This document shows, one piece after another, positions 40,008-55,112 of a stretch of 64,000 bases of DNA. A model generated the notes under the pieces. It saw nothing but the letters and a program-made list of their open reading frames with translations. It was not told where the DNA came from and did not search any database. The number at the start of each line of letters is the position of its first letter. The stretch's first letter is position 1. The position numbers and the translations under genes were made by a program. This stretch comes from Elephas maximus indicus (lineage: Eukaryota > Chordata > Mammalia > Proboscidea > Elephantidae). The DNA is taken from the NCBI RefSeq assembly GCF_024166365.1, contig NC_064831.1:83092268-83156267 (forward strand), given 5' to 3'.

Positions 40008-40168
40008 ACCACCTACTGCTGTCGAGTCAATTCCGACTCACAGCGACCCTACAGAACAGAGTAGAACTGCCCGTAGAGTTTCCAAGGAGTGCCTGGTGGA
40101 TTTGAGATGCTGACCTCTTTCTTGGTTAGCAGCCGTAGCACTTAACCACTATGCCAGCAGGGTTTCCC
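40008..40168 (-). mobile_element. AfroSINE, short form
   Basis: Reverse complement: CTGTCGAGTCAATTCCGACT to the B-box region GTGGATTTGAGATGC and the ACTATGCCAGCAGGGTTTCC head. Confidence 0.85.
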
Positions 40169-40621
40169 GTTACTTACTACTTTGACCTATTCTCCCATGG
40201 CGGGTTTTGATTTGACTTTACAATTATAGACAGTTATCGTTAGCATGACCTTATTCCCTATGCACAGACCCAGAGGCACAGGGGTTTTTTGTTTATAGAG
40301 AAACCTTAGGTACTTGTCCGTAAGTTTTTGCCTAGGTCTTTTATGACTTCTTTCAGCAGGCGAGAATTGAGCTAGGTCCCTGTGATAAACTTGTCTGATT
40401 TTCAAGTAAGCTTGAAAAACTGGGGTGGTAGAACACCTATAGGTTACGGTTCTTTGAAGCCTTTTAAGATCTCGAGGAGCAAAGAACATCACCTACCTTA
40501 CCTGCTAATTGGTAGAAACTACATCCTTAACTAAACAGATTATTTGATAGATGGCAGGTTTATCATTGAAAAATAAGTTTAGGGACTGTTTCCTCAAATA
40601 CTCTATAAAGATGTTGAAATA

Positions 40622-40812
40622 TCTAGTGCAGTGGGTCTCAAAGAAGTTTCCAGCTAGCAGCATCAGTATCATCTGCGAATTTGTTAAAATTCAAATTCTA
40701 AGATCCTGCCCCAGGGCTACTGAATCAGCAATTCTGTGGCAAGGGCCCAAAAGCCTATTTTAACAAGCTCTCTAGGTGGTTCTGATGCATATTAAAATTT
40801 AAGAACCGGTGA
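40622..40812. mobile_element. MER5-like hAT-Charlie DNA transposon
   Basis: GCAGTGGGTCTCAAAGAAG at one end, ATCATCTGCGAATTTGTTAA, TACTGAATCAGCAATTCTG, and TTTAAGAACCGGTG at the other end, the usual MER5 layout. Confidence 0.6.
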
Positions 40813-41158
40813 TCTCATGTATATTATGTCTTTGATCTTGTCAATGATAGTAGGAAATTAGCATGGAATATGAAAAATTTAATAGCGGTTTCTTTTTTCA
40901 GAAAAAGGACTTAATACATCCTGGTTTCTATTTTTATGTATTTTTATTAAAAAGAGAAAATAGGAATAGGTATCATGTAGTCCAGGAAGGATCACAGCCA
41001 AAATTTGAATGGAGCTAGAATTGGTCTTTTAACATAATACTGAAAATATGTGTGTTCTGCCTTTTGGATAGCCAGATTGAAATTGGTTTTGTGACATCGT
41101 TTACCTGGAAGAATTTTTTTTTTTTGGTCATTTTGCTTTTTTTTTTTTTTGACTGCAG

Positions 41159-41266
41159 AGAAAAATGGAAACGGGAGCCCTCAGAAGATGAACAGGATCA
41201 AGGCACCAGTGCAGAGAGTGAGCCAGAGCAAAAAAAAGTGAAACCCAGAAAATCCGTCCCCAGAAG
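41159..41266 (+). CDS. CHD2: CHD2 coding exon 6 (residues 148-183)
   Basis: Starts after GACTGCAG following a long T-run and ends AG|GTACAT. Encodes [18 protein letters not shown], an acidic run, then the basic segment [12 protein letters not shown]. The Lys/Arg/Pro part differs at several positions from the human protein as I recall it, so this linker seems to evolve faster than the domains. Confidence 0.95.
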
Positions 41267-41501
41267 GTACATATTTGCCTGAGCATCTCTGCTCTGGACG
41301 AGCGTAATTTGTGTTAGGTTGAGAGGGATGACGCAGTGCTGGAATGATAACCTTAATTGATTGGATTGGATACAGTGTGTTGTGACCCTGGGTTTTGAAT
41401 GTTTGTGGTTCACGTTGTGCCAGCCTGCATGATCAGGAAGTGATTAGATGACAGGGCTAAGTTATTGTGGATGTTCAAATGGTGTGTAGCTCTGATAAAC
41501 T

Positions 41502-41663
41502 AAAAAACCAAACCCATTGCCATCAGGTCGATTCTGACTCATCAGAACCCTATAGGATAGAGTAGAACTGCCCCATAGGGTTTCCAAGGTATGGGCTGGT
41601 GGATTGAACTGCCGTCCTTCTGGTTAGCAGCCGAACTCTTAACTACTGTGCCACCAGGGCTCT
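41502..41663 (-). mobile_element. AfroSINE, short form
   Basis: AAACCCATTGCCATCAGGTC through GAACTGCCCCATAGGGTTTC to TGTGCCACCAGGGCTC. Confidence 0.85.
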
Positions 41664-42031
41664 GTAGCTATGATAGTGAATTTATTGTGTCTTACTCCAT
41701 GACATACTAGATATAAATAGGGGCAAATGTATCCTTCGCTTAAAAAAAAATCTCCCTGTATATTTCACCACGTTCTTTTTAGGAGAACTGATTCATAAGT
41801 TTAAAACACTGGCAGGTTTAAAGCATTTGTTTCACTGTTAATTACTTTGTTCCTATAATCTGTGTAACAGTAAGCAGGGAATTTTGATGATGCAGAGAAG
41901 GAGGTAGGCTGAGCTATCAGGAAATTTTGGTAACTTTGGATCAGACAGATGGCCGCAAAGGTACTGGTGTGACAGAGGGAGGAGGCAGATAAGCCCCAGG
42001 AAGTTTACCTTCTTGCAGTGTTAATTAGGAT

Positions 42032-42445
42032 GAGGTTGGCCAACTATGGCCTATAGGCCACATCCGTCCTGCCCACCCACCACCTGTTTTTGTATGGCTT
42101 GTGACCTAAGAATGATTTTTATAGATGAAAATTCATAATTGATTTGATGATAGAGGATACTGTATTTGAATGCCAATTAAGTGAAATGTTACTAACCAAA
42201 GTAAATTCTGTTCTTCTCATTAGTAGCTGTGTATCACAACAAAAGTACTCAGTGGTTATTATTTTATATTGAATTTCATCAATAAAATATATGTGTTCTG
42301 TAGTTATTATAGATGTTCTCTAGAACATTTATATTCTCTAGTTAAGTATCGATACAATGTCCTTGATATTGCCTCTCAGCACCTACAATCTAAAATCTTT
42401 AGTATCTGGCCATTTTCAGGAAAAGTTTGCTGATCCTTGGCCTAG
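42032..42445 (+). mobile_element. hAT-type DNA transposon relic
   Basis: Starts GTTGGCCAACTATGGCCTAT and ends GTTTGCTGATCCTTGGCC, the inverted-terminal pattern of a common Charlie-type element (GGCAAACTATGGCC ... TTTGCCGACC). The interior is eroded. Confidence 0.6.
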
Positions 42446-42849
42446 CATGTTGTTCCTTCACCCCCTCCCACCTCAGCAGTGAAATTCATCTAAGTTTTGT
42501 CTTTTTTTTGGCCTGAGTTTAAGCTCTTTCAGGACAGGAATATCACTCCAGTTCTGCCTTCTCCTTTTTAATCCATTATTTTTTTGACTCCCTGATCATC
42601 TATCTAGCATTGGTTATAGCCGGTATAACAGAGAAATGTGGTCATGAATTTCCACCTCCCTTCCTCTCACCTACTTCTTTTACCTTTTCATCATTGCTAG
42701 ACTACTTGGGGATTTCCTTATGTAAGCCCCTGTACGGTGGCTCTCAGTCCTGACTGTGTGTTGGAATCACCAAGAGAGCCATCTCCTCAGAGTCTGTCTC
42801 AGTACATCTGTAGCACACTTTCTTAGTAGTCTTCCAGGTATATTTTGTG

Positions 42850-43280
42850 AATGTATAAGAAAAATGTGCAGTTATTTCTTGTTCTTGACCCCCTTTACAC
42901 AGATGGTAAGGTAGTATGTGTCTTGTTCTACATTTTCCTTCACTATCTTAATCTTTTCATATCAACACACAGAAAACTTGCTATTTTTATGGCTAAGTAG
43001 TATTTAATTTATTTTTAAGTAGTTTCTAGTGGGTGAACATTTAGAGTTTTTCTAGTTTTTATATTATCGAAAATAATGCCACCAAAACCAAAAACCAAAC
43101 CCATTGCTGTCGAGGCAGTTCTGACTACAGTGAATACCTACTATGCCTGCCTGTATGGGTGTATATCTGTAGGATCCACTGCTAGGAGTAGAATTGCTGT
43201 ATTTATAAGTCTGATAGATATTTCCAAATTACCTTCCAAAGAGGTACCATCAGCAACAAGCTGCAAGTGTGTTTTTACGT
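42850..43280 (-). mobile_element. L1 3' fragment, antisense, with partial AfroSINE inserted
   Basis: Antisense L1-like phrases ACACAGATGGTAAGGTAG, ATATCTGTAGGATCCACTGC and ATATTTCCAAATTACC are split at 43082-43128 by a minus-strand AfroSINE tail (AACCAAACCCATTGCTGTCG). Confidence 0.5.
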
Positions 43281-43571
43281 CAGGTGGTCCAAACAAACAG
43301 TGGAGAACCATTGTCTGAGAACCCTGTCAGTGATCTCCGGTCAATGATTAAGGATTAGAAGCGTTGGGATCACTTTGGGCTCATGTTGAAGACACAGGTT
43401 GATAGTGAATGAGAACCTTAGTGAGCGGGACGCAGGACCGTGCATTTTTTTACAATCCCTGAGCGAATCCTGCCTAGGCACTACAGCTCTGAGAAACACT
43501 GTTGTGTAGATTTGAAGTAGACACCAAGTGATAGAGTAAAAACTTCACCACTTTTTCTTTTCTCATTTTAG

Positions 43572-43712
43572 ACCAGTGCCCAAACCCTGTGTTAAGAAGC
43601 AGCCTAAACCTCAGCGTGGAAAAAGGAGAAAACAAGACTCTTCTGATGACGAGGATGAAGATGATGAAGCCCCCAAGAGGCAGACTCGTCGCCGAGCGGC
43701 TAAAAATGTTAG
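43572..43712 (+). CDS. CHD2: CHD2 coding exon 7 (residues 184-230)
   Basis: Starts after ATTTTAG and ends AG|GTAAAT, phase 2 on both sides. Encodes a charged linker: basic [19 protein letters not shown], the acidic run [11 protein letters not shown], then [14 protein letters not shown], a good bipartite-type nuclear localisation candidate. A Cys stands where I recall Arg in human. Confidence 0.95.
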
Positions 43713-43920
43713 GTAAATTGTGCCCCAGAAGTCTTTCAGTGGTGTGAGGTGATAGGAGGTTCAGAATTGCTTCTGCTGGGTCCAAGATAATGTAGTTGAT
43801 AGGCAAAAATAATTACCTGTGTCCTGAGGCTATATTTATAAATCTGGTCAGCCTTTTTCAAAAAGAATGGTATTGAGCCAGGGAGGATGTGGAAAGTGTG
43901 GCAGCAGCCCAAGCCTTCAT

Positions 43921-44150
43921 TTTTTTTTTTTTTTTTTTTAAGTTTTGTGCTTTAAGTGAAAGTTTACAAATCTAGTCAGTCTCTGATACAAAAATTTATA
44001 TATGCCTTGCTGTGTACTTCTAGCTGCTCTCCCCCTAATGAGATGGCACACTCCTTCTCTCCACCCTGTGTTCCCCCTGTCTGTTCAGCCAGCTTCTGTC
44101 CCCCTCTGCCTTCTCATCCCCCTCCAGACAGGAGCTGCCCACTAAGCCAA
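43921..44150 (-). mobile_element. Afrotherian LINE 3' end, diverged
   Basis: T-run followed by TGCTTTAAGTGAAAGTTTAC, the antisense form of the LINE tail also seen at 25067, 34772 and 59280. Confidence 0.5.
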
Positions 44151-44617
44151 GCCTTCATTTTTACAACTGCTCGAAGTTCATGTTCTGTCAGTGGTGGCTT
44201 AGTGGCAGTATCTTCATTTCATAATAGAGTTTTTTCAGGAAAGCCATTCGTATCTTTCTGAATTGCTCTGTGAATCATACAGATTCTTCTATGTTTCAGC
44301 TTATGTATTGATGTCTGAGTATAAATTTTTTGAGCTTACCGATAGGATAGTGAAGCCTTAATAGGAAGTGAAATAAAGGATTAGATACACGCAGACATTA
44401 CTATTTTACTTTACAGGAATTAAAGGGCATTTGATTTTCTTTTAGGATATGCAGGTTTCTTTTGGTCTGCTTAAAGATGGAGAAACTGAGTCCTAGAGAT
44501 ATTGATAACTTGTTCACTGACATCCAAGTAATAATTCCAAAGTTAGGACTAGGTTTTGAGTATGCTGATACATAGCTTAGCATTTTTTCTTACTGTAACA
44601 GTACTATATCCAAAAAA

Positions 44618-44817
44618 AACACCAAATCTTTTTATGTTGAGTCGATTCTGACTTATATTGACCCTATAGAGGACAGAGTAGAACTGCCCCATAGGGTTTT
44701 CAAGGCTGTAATCTTTATTGAAGCAGACTGCTACATCTTTCTCCCCGCAGAGTGGCTGGTGGGTTCAAAACGCCGACCTTTCAGTTAGTAGCCAAGCACT
44801 TGACCGCCAGGGCTCCT
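44618..44817 (-). mobile_element. AfroSINE, long form
   Basis: GTTGAGTCGATTCTGACTTA, AGACTGCTACATCTTTCTCC (the long-form block), then CCGACCTTTCAGTTAG and CCAGGGCTCC. Confidence 0.8.
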
Positions 44818-44982
44818 TGTATCGCATCCAGGATGTATTTTTCTTTTGTGTGACTCCCAAACCATTTGTAGTTAATATATGGTGGAAGATCACATTTTAA
44901 TACTTGACTCTGAGGAAGTATGTTTGTTGACGCTCTCAACGATTTGGGAGTACTTAAATTTTATATTCTTATTATTGGGAGG

Positions 44983-45146
44983 GAGACCCTGGTGGCGTAG
45001 TGGTTAAGTGCTGTAGCTTCTAACCAAAAGGTTGGCAGTTCAGATCACCAGGCACTCTTTGGGAACCCTATGGGGCAGTTCTACCCTATCCTATAGGGTT
45101 GCTATGAGTCAGAATTGACTCGATGGCGATGGGCTTTTTTTTTTTA
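44983..45146 (+). mobile_element. AfroSINE, short form
   Basis: GACCCTGGTGGCGTAGTGG head, GGTTGGCAGTTCAGATCACC, GAATTGACTCGATGGCGATG and a T-run. Confidence 0.87.
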
Positions 45147-45194
45147 ATTGGGAGACACAATAAAGGGTTGAAAACTTAAGATTAAAAATATTGC

Positions 45195-45410
45195 TTTTCC
45201 AAATGGGTAACACCTTCCCAAAACAAAGATGAGAAAGTAGGAAGGGACAGGAAAACTGGAAAAATGGACACGAGGAACCTGGGGTATAAAGGTGTAGAGT
45301 ACTGACACATTGCAGGGATTGCAACCAGTGTCACAAAGCAATTCGTGTATAAATTTTTGAATGAGAAACTAATTTGCTCTGTAACTTTCACCTAAGGCAC
45401 AATTAAAAAA
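45195..45410 (+). mobile_element. Afrotherian LINE 3' end
   Basis: Sense-oriented copy of the tail: GGATTGCAACCAGTGTCACA, AAGCAATTCGTGTATAAAT, ACCTAAGGCACAATTAAAAA. It aligns by eye with 24030-24258. Confidence 0.6.
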
Positions 45411-45766
45411 ACAAAACAAAACAAAAATATTGCTTCTTTTTTTGGCCAAATGAAGTATATTGTTTTCTTTCATTATGTATTTTCTTTATGGCTGTTTCCT
45501 TGTGTACATAGTAATGATCTGATATTTAAAACAAGAAAAAATAGAAGTGTCCTTGTAGTGTTCTGTATCTTGTTTACACAAAGTATTACTAATAAAATTT
45601 GTATTTTAAAATATGAGTTAGCCTTCCTGCAGTTATCTGTGAATATGCAGTAATACTTTAAGTAGGGAATGAACCTACTAAATGGCTGATCTACAAAATA
45701 GTATGTTGGGATCAAAAGGGTGTATGTGGTTCCTTATTCTGGTCTGTTATTAATGGTGGTGCTTAG

Positions 45767-47100
<1,334 letters not shown>

Positions 47101-47269
47101 TGAGAGAAGGGAAGATTTTAAAATAACGCATGCAGAACACGGCTATCTAGGATCTCAAATTCTGTTTTGATCATCTGAACATGGAGCTATTTGCAATTCT
47201 ATTTTTATAAAATTGTGACCTGAAGACATTATATAGTTTTATATACAGCCTCCAAGTTTTTGGAGTTTA

Positions 47270-47480
47270 ATAGTACGAACTGGGCTAAGTGAGCGTTTTT
47301 CACCCATTAGCTCTTTAATCCTCACAATAAAGCTATGAGATTGTACTGCCACGACCCGTGTTGTACCGTGGGAAAAGTGAGGCACAGAGTTTGCTAGTGA
47401 ACAACTCTGCAGGTAGAGCCAGGATTTGAATTCTGGCGGCCCGAATCCGGAGCCCATGGTCTTAAATCTTAAGCACTTTG
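47270..47480 (-). mobile_element. MIR SINE relic
   Basis: Antisense MIR: CTCTTTAATCCTCACAATAA, GAGGCACAGAG, GAGCCAGGATTTGAATTCTG. Confidence 0.65.
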
Positions 47481-47859
47481 TTATTTGCGTAGTTATGCTT
47501 AGATGTGAGGAGTTGGTATCCTAGAACTCTGTGGGCCATGATACACTTAAAAGAAATCTTGGTTTTACACAACTTCCAAAAATGATATGAAGGAAACAAC
47601 TAGAGAATATCTACAACCATTGTGTTTTTAGTTTATTTGCAGCTTTGAGTGTGTTAGATGGCATATGGGAAATATGTGGAGCTACAGGACACATAAACCT
47701 AGATTGAGTTATAAGACGTATCAAGTCCGCCCTGAAGACCTACCTCTCAGGTTATTTTGTGTTAGGGTTAGGAACAGATGGGCTCTAACTCCCATGTACT
47801 GCTATGCAAAATCACGTATTTACTCATAAAATATGTATGCTTACGATTGGGGTACGAGG

Positions 47860-48038
47860 TCCCTAGGTGGCACAGACAGTTTGCCCTTGACTGCTAACTT
47901 AAAGTACCCAGTGGTATTGGGGAAGAAAAGGCCTGCCAATCAGCTTCCATTAAATTTACGGACAAGAAAGCCGTACGGAGCAGATCTACCCTGTAACACA
48001 TGGAGTTGCCATGAGTTGGAACTGACTTGATGGCAGCT
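47860..48038 (+). mobile_element. Old AfroSINE, long form, diverged
   Basis: GAGGTCCCTAGGTGGCACAG head, a long middle, ATGAGTTGGAACTGACTTG and ATGGCAGC end. Confidence 0.65.
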
Positions 48039-48548
48039 ATCAACAAGAAGTTAGGGGCAGGTTATAAAGCAATTAGAAATTTAAAAATTCTTCAGAAGAA
48101 TAGTAATAATCTAATTTCAAGTTGATGCTATTTTGCTTTTAAAAGTTTTTGGAACTAAGAATAACTGGTTTTCCAAAAAAGCCACATTAAATCAATTTTA
48201 CAACCCATATACATATGAGAAAAGGGATGTTTTGTTTTTAAACCTGGAAGACAACTTCATTATCCTAATTTGTTTAGATATCTGAGTTTGTCACACAACA
48301 TTGTTATTTTTAGGTTTCTTTATGGATAGGTCACATTAGAGAGGTGAACAGCTGGTGTGACCTGCTGTGATTCTAAGTTTTTCATTGTTTCCTGAAAGTG
48401 AATGTTGCCTGGAAAATCCCTGACCCACTTACTAGTTAGTGAAAGACTATTAAAGGGACAGGAGGAAGAAAAAATAAATCTCATTTACTACCTTTGACTT
48501 TCACCTTGATATATGTGTATGGATCCCCTGAATCTAATTAGTATGTAA

Positions 48549-49663
<1,115 letters not shown>

Positions 49664-49708
49664 CTGTGAAGACAAGCAAATCTACATTGGGTCAAACAGA
49701 CTTTCCAG
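49664..49708 (+). CDS. CHD2: CHD2 micro-exon 11 (residues 385-399)
   Basis: Forty-five bases between CTATAG and CCAG|GTAAGC encoding VKTSKSTLGQTDFP, with Ala codons split at both ends. It lies in the loop leading into chromodomain 2. Skipping it would keep the frame and remove 15 residues. Confidence 0.95.
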
Positions 49709-50186
<478 letters not shown>

Positions 50187-51447
50187 TGAAAGAAAAATAA
50201 TTAAAGGAAAGGGAGAGGATGAGGTGTATCACAGCTTTGCTGACTTCTTTAATCTGAAAATTTACAGAATTAGAAGTAGAGACATTGTGGCGAATACGTG
50301 AGAGGATTTAAGCACCATAAAACAGAAGGAATGGGAAAGGGGGCTGTTGTTGAATTCTAAGTTACAAACTGCACATAAAGACTCTTTTATTTGCTAGAGT
50401 GATCGCACAAATCCCTACCCTTCTCTGGAATTTATCCCATCTGTAAAGTGGTGTGCTAGGGTCCTCAGAGTGAATGAAAGTACATATCAGATGTGGGCTC
50501 TGTCTTTGAGAAGTTGACATTCTAGTTAGGGGCACCAGACCGTCTGTGGGAAACAGTGTGTGACTGGGGGTCAGAATACCTGATAAGAAAAGTGCAGAGG
50601 TAGGAGTCGCTGAGCTCCAGTGGCCACTGAAGCCTTGAACTGGCCCTGGCCCTTGAAGAATGGATTGGTGCTGGACAGACAAGAGGGGGTCCAGGGTATT
50701 GCCCTCCCGTGAAAGCTGTCAAGAAGATGTTCTTATAGTACAGAAGTACTCCCAGACTCCATGGTTGGAAAGGGAGGTGATGTTGGTGAGTCCATTTAGG
50801 TCAAAATGTTGTATGTCTTGAATATCATGAAAGGTATTTAGACTTTATCATCTGCGTATTGGGGTGTCTACACTACTGGGCAGAGCAGCTGGATGAAACC
50901 AGTATTTTATTTAGAAAGCTTCATCTAATGGTGGTGTGGAGGTGCCTGGGGTAAGCAATTATAAAAGCTAGAGGGCCCAGCCGGTAAAGATGTCATAAAC
51001 GTTCATGAATGAAGATTTAGTGCGAGGACCAGGGAAGTAGCAGTGGGATGGACGGATTCAGTGGGAGAACCGTTATGGAGAAGATCTGGCAGGAGTGGAC
51101 AGCTGGATTTTGGAGGGTGAGAGTGAGAAATCAGACACCGTCCGCAGCTAGCTGGACTCAAGGAGAGCGGAGACCATCAAAAGACCAGCCTTTTCAGATA
51201 CACCTCAGAATGATACTTCTCATAGTAGGTTCCGTAGGGTGCTAATCTCTATAGAAATGTTCCTTAAAAAAGAATTCTGGGGCCAAATAACTTCGGGAGG
51301 CATCCTGAATAAATTTTTCCTGTAAATTCACGGTATATACAAGCGTGTATATTATCTAACGACTTAGAGAAGTCATGAAGAAAGAAATTTATGTAACTTG
51401 TTAATCTACTGTTGTCCAAACTGATTTGGCTACACAATCCACATTCG

Positions 51448-51650
51448 TTTTTGTTGTCATGTGCCACTGAGTTGATTCTGCCTCATAGTGATGCAGTAGG
51501 ACAGAGTGGAACTGTCTGGTAGGTTTCCTAGGCTGTAATCTTTACAGCAGCAGATTGCCAGGTCTTTTCTTCTGTTAAGCGTCTGGGGGGTTCAAACCAC
51601 CAACCTCTTGGTTAGCAGCTGTTTGCCTAACCATTGTGCCACTGGGATTC
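51448..51650 (-). mobile_element. AfroSINE, long form
   Basis: TGTGCCACTGAGTTGATTCT, GCAGCAGATTGCCAGGTC, CCAACCTCTTGGTTAGCAGC, ACCATTGTGCCACTGGGATT. Confidence 0.78.
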
Positions 51651-51844
51651 TTCAAACCTTTGGAGATGAAAATAGCATCCTTTTCTATGAAAACCAAACT
51701 GACACAGTTGGAGGTTCAAAGTAGGTAGGCTGCTTTTGAGATTTTACAAGTCCCGTTTAACCCCTGACAGACTTCCCCAGAGGCATTGTTTGTACTGTAT
51801 AGAGTAAGAACAAAGATAATCCTGCCCAGAAATCACTGGCATAC

Positions 51845-52008
51845 AGAGCCCTGGTGGTGTAGTGGTTAAGCATTTGTCTGCTAACCAGTAGGGTGGCAAT
51901 TCATATCCACCAGCTGCTCCTTGGAAACCCTATGCAGCAGTTCCACTCTGACGTATAGGGTTGCCGTGAGTCAGAAACGACCCGATGGCAATGGGTTTGG
52001 TTTTTGGG
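51845..52008 (+). mobile_element. AfroSINE, short form
   Basis: AGAGCCCTGGTGGTGTAGTG head, CTGCTAACCAGTAGGGTGG, ACCCGATGGCAATGGGTTTG tail. Confidence 0.85.
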
Positions 52009-52264
52009 TTCACTGCCGTACGGTACAGATGATGTGTAAAAATAAGTGCCGTTGGATCATGTTTGCAAACTTCTTTCAGGAAAGGAGCAGATTAACTAAA
52101 AAATATTTTATTTCAGGACTAAATCTGGCTCTGGGATATAGACCATGATGCAGAGGGTGGAGGTGGTGGTGTGGACGGGTTAGTGATTCAGATGTGAAAT
52201 TTCAATTTTCTTTGGTGTAGAGCACATAAACTGTGGGCTGACATTTTAGTGTAGGAGCAGGTAG

Positions 52265-52435
<171 letters not shown>

Positions 52436-53236
52436 TAGGTGGAAAAAGATGCTTGACATTTTCTTTACTGTTTCTGCATTCTTTTCACATGCAAAAAATT
52501 TCTACCATGTATTACAGAAATTAAAAACAAATCGTGATTGAGAAAAGTCTCTTCTGGGATTTTTATGCACGTATAACGTGCTATTTTAATTTGAAGTAAA
52601 GAGTGCTTTATTAATTAGTTAATTTTAGGGTAATTTGTCATAGCTGGAAGAAACATGCGTTATATTGTTACTTTTGAGTGTAATAGCAAGTTAATTTGCC
52701 CAGATTTCTGTGTGAAAGTAGTTACCACCAAAGAAAGAAAGAAGAATTTTTTTCTTTTCCTTTATAGGCCAGGGAAGCCTTTAACTAACCTTCCTGTAGT
52801 AGTGTTATAGAATAGAGTGGGATTTTTCTTCCACCTGGGGTTCCTGTCCAGGCTATCCCTTTTAGAGGAAGGTTGAACCTGTGAAAAGTGTCCTCACTTT
52901 TAGTGATGAGACCACTGTGATCTTGGAGGGAAAAAAGAGAGAGAGATGAGACAGTGATAGGATTTGACTTTTCAAGGTACTTTTGAGTAGTAATCATATT
53001 TCATTTACCAAATTCAACTGCAAATTCAAGTAGTCCTTAACTACGACTATATGCTAGAGACTCATCTAGGCCCTGAGAATTTGACCATGAACCAAGATGG
53101 ACATGATTTTCCTATCCTCGTATAAGAAATACCCTTCATACTACAAATTCCTTTGTCCCCGTGAGTAGTATTAGTTTTGTCAGTGCTTTATAGTAAAGCA
53201 AAAATCCTTATTTCGGAGATAAACTACAGCCCGAAA

Positions 53237-53242
53237 AATAAA
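53237..53242 (+). terminator. Possible intronic poly(A) signal in intron 13
   Basis: AATAAA about 0.8 kb after exon 13, followed by GT- and T-rich sequence. It could terminate a short CHD2 transcript that reads into the intron. Such hexamers occur often by chance in AT-rich DNA. Confidence 0.25.
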
Positions 53243-54264
53243 AACCTGTGAGCTATTTTCTCAGTGCAAAAAAGACAGTTTCTAATGACACATCCATTTG
53301 ACTGTTTCCCAAGTGAGCTACCTAATAGTTTGTCCTGTGAAATCCAGTGTAACATTCTATCATGAAAACCAGAATTCTTGAAAAGCTTCTGTTCGTGTGA
53401 CTGAGAGCATGAATCTGATACAAGTGTGCTAAATTGTTTGAGAACTGTTTTTCTTTCAGAGGATAGTGGGACTTAACCTTCCTAAAGGAGAGTTATCAAG
53501 CCAAATGGAACTTAAAAAATTGTATAACTTTACCCTCTCATTTTACATTTGAGGGCCCCTTGGAGCAAAGGTGCCATGTACCCTGTCCAGGGTTACACTG
53601 TGTTTCGTGTAGAGTCCTTGACCAGCATTTTTTACTTTAAATGGCCAACTCACAGTCAACTGACAGGGGCCCTAAGCAGTTGTTACGCCCTGGTCACAGG
53701 ACAATGACGTTAAGCAACGTGCTCTTTTGGTCAGGCTTTGGAAAAATGGCAAATCTATTTAAAACTATTTTAATCTGTGTACGTTGGCAGTAGCGGCTTG
53801 CTGGGGGGTGGGAAATACTGGAGAACGTTAACCCTGCCTCTTCCCCAGTGCTGTGGAAAGGTGAGAAATGGTAGGGAAATTAATCAAAGGAGTCCACTGT
53901 ATCTGAACACAGTTAGGTGTTCCTGAGATGTATGAAGCCATGGCCTCGTCACACTTCCTCCCACTGATGTTCTCCTTTATTCTTTTCTGTGCTCTTCCCT
54001 CTAACTAGATACTCTGTGGAACATGGATCCATTTTTAAAATTTTCTTCTTTCTTGGTGAATTAAATGTCTTATTTTTTGAATCACTTACATTGTTACATT
54101 GCCTTTAACTTGTGTCTTTTAGTTCTCTCTGGTTCAGTGATGCTACATGTATAAACATGTACATGCCACGTATATCTGTGTAAGCCTTCAGTGGCCTGGT
54201 TTTCCAGACTCGTTGAATTACATGTTTGCAGTCTTAGGTCATTACACTCATACATGTTGTCTTA

Positions 54265-54760
54265 GCCATCTGGTGCTGCTATAACAAATACCGCAAGTGG
54301 ATGGCTTTAACAAAGAGAAATTTATTTCCTCACAATAAAGTTGGCTAAAAGTCCAAACTCAGGACGTCAGCTCCAGGGGAAGTCTTTCTCTCTCTGTTGG
54401 CCTTCTCATCAATCTTTCCCTGGACTAGGAGCTTCTCTGCGCAGGGAACCCCGGGTCCCAAGGACGTGCTCTGCTTCCGGCACTGCTTTCTTGGCGGTAT
54501 GAGGTCCCCTGGTCTCTCTGCTCACTTTTATCTTTTATATCTCAAGGGATTGCCGCAAGACACAATCCAGCGTTGTAGATTGAGTCCTGCCTCACTAACA
54601 CAACTGCTACCCATACTCCCTCATTAATGTTGTAGAGGCAGGATTTACAACATACAGGAAAATCACACAATATCTGGAATCACGGCCCCGCCAGATTGAT
54701 ACACACATTTTTTGGGGGGACATAATTCAATCCATTATATATGTATCCCTGAATTCCTGT
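54265..54760. repeat. Unclassified interspersed repeat, probably lineage-specific
   Basis: Begins GTCTTAGCCATCTGGTGCTG, has CAGAGAAATTTATT-like and CCCCGGGTCCCAAGGACG segments, and ends TTTTTGGGGGGACATAATTC and AATCCAT. The layout resembles LTR-like or old retroposon repeats common in elephant DNA. It shares a GGGTCC...GGAC...CTCTGC phrase with the block at 28050-28740. Confidence 0.45.
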
Positions 54761-54889
54761 CAGGTAGACTATTTTGTTGCCCGACCATACTTTCCTAACT
54801 CCGGCCATTTCCTCATATTTTTTTCTTGCATCCACGTAGTCTTTTCCTCCTAATATCTTGTTGAAATCCAGCCCATCTCCTAGATCAGT

Positions 54890-55112
54890 GTTTCTCAAAA
54901 TGTAGTCCAAGGACCACCTGTATCAGGTTCTTCATATGTGCTTCTTAAAAATACAGATTCCTGAGCCAGATACTCTGATTAAGTAGGTCGAGGCTGGGGC
55001 CCAGAAATCTCATGTACTGCGTCTACCACCATTTTAGACTGTAGTGCTGTAGGGTTGCCCTGAGCTGGAATTGATGGAACAGCAGTGGGTTTAGTTTTTT
55101 TTGGTTTGGCGT
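54890..55112. mobile_element. MER5-like relic plus AfroSINE 3' fragment
   Basis: GTGTTTCTCAAAATGTAGTC, GGACCACCTGTATCAGG and GATTCCTGAGCCAGATAC fit a MER5-type element (54890-55015). The AfroSINE tail (55045-55112) follows: GTAGGGTTGCCCTGAGCTGG, CAGCAGTGGGTTTAG. Confidence 0.55.

Larger units (their letters stand above)
34116..41158 (+). other. CHD2 intron 5 (7.0 kb)
   Basis: Repeat-dense intron. AfroSINEs occur at 34587-34750, 37452-37665, 38771-38937, 39588-39755 and 40008-40168. It also has an Afrotherian LINE tail (34772-35000), an antisense L1 fragment (36375-36765) and a MER5-like copy (40622-40812). Unique sequence lies at 35.0-36.3 and 37.7-38.7 kb. No exon-like sequence was recognised. 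Confidence 0.85.
41267..43571 (+). other. CHD2 intron 6
   Basis: Holds an AfroSINE (41502-41663, minus), a hAT-type DNA transposon relic (42032-42445), a MER5-like fragment near 42736, an antisense L1 fragment (42850-43280) and a partial AfroSINE inserted in it (43082-43128). No coding sequence was recognised. Confidence 0.85.

Noticed and set aside
40040..41700. Repeated near-identical segments spaced like a CRISPR or satellite array
   Set aside because: They are independent AfroSINE insertions in both orientations with irregular spacing.
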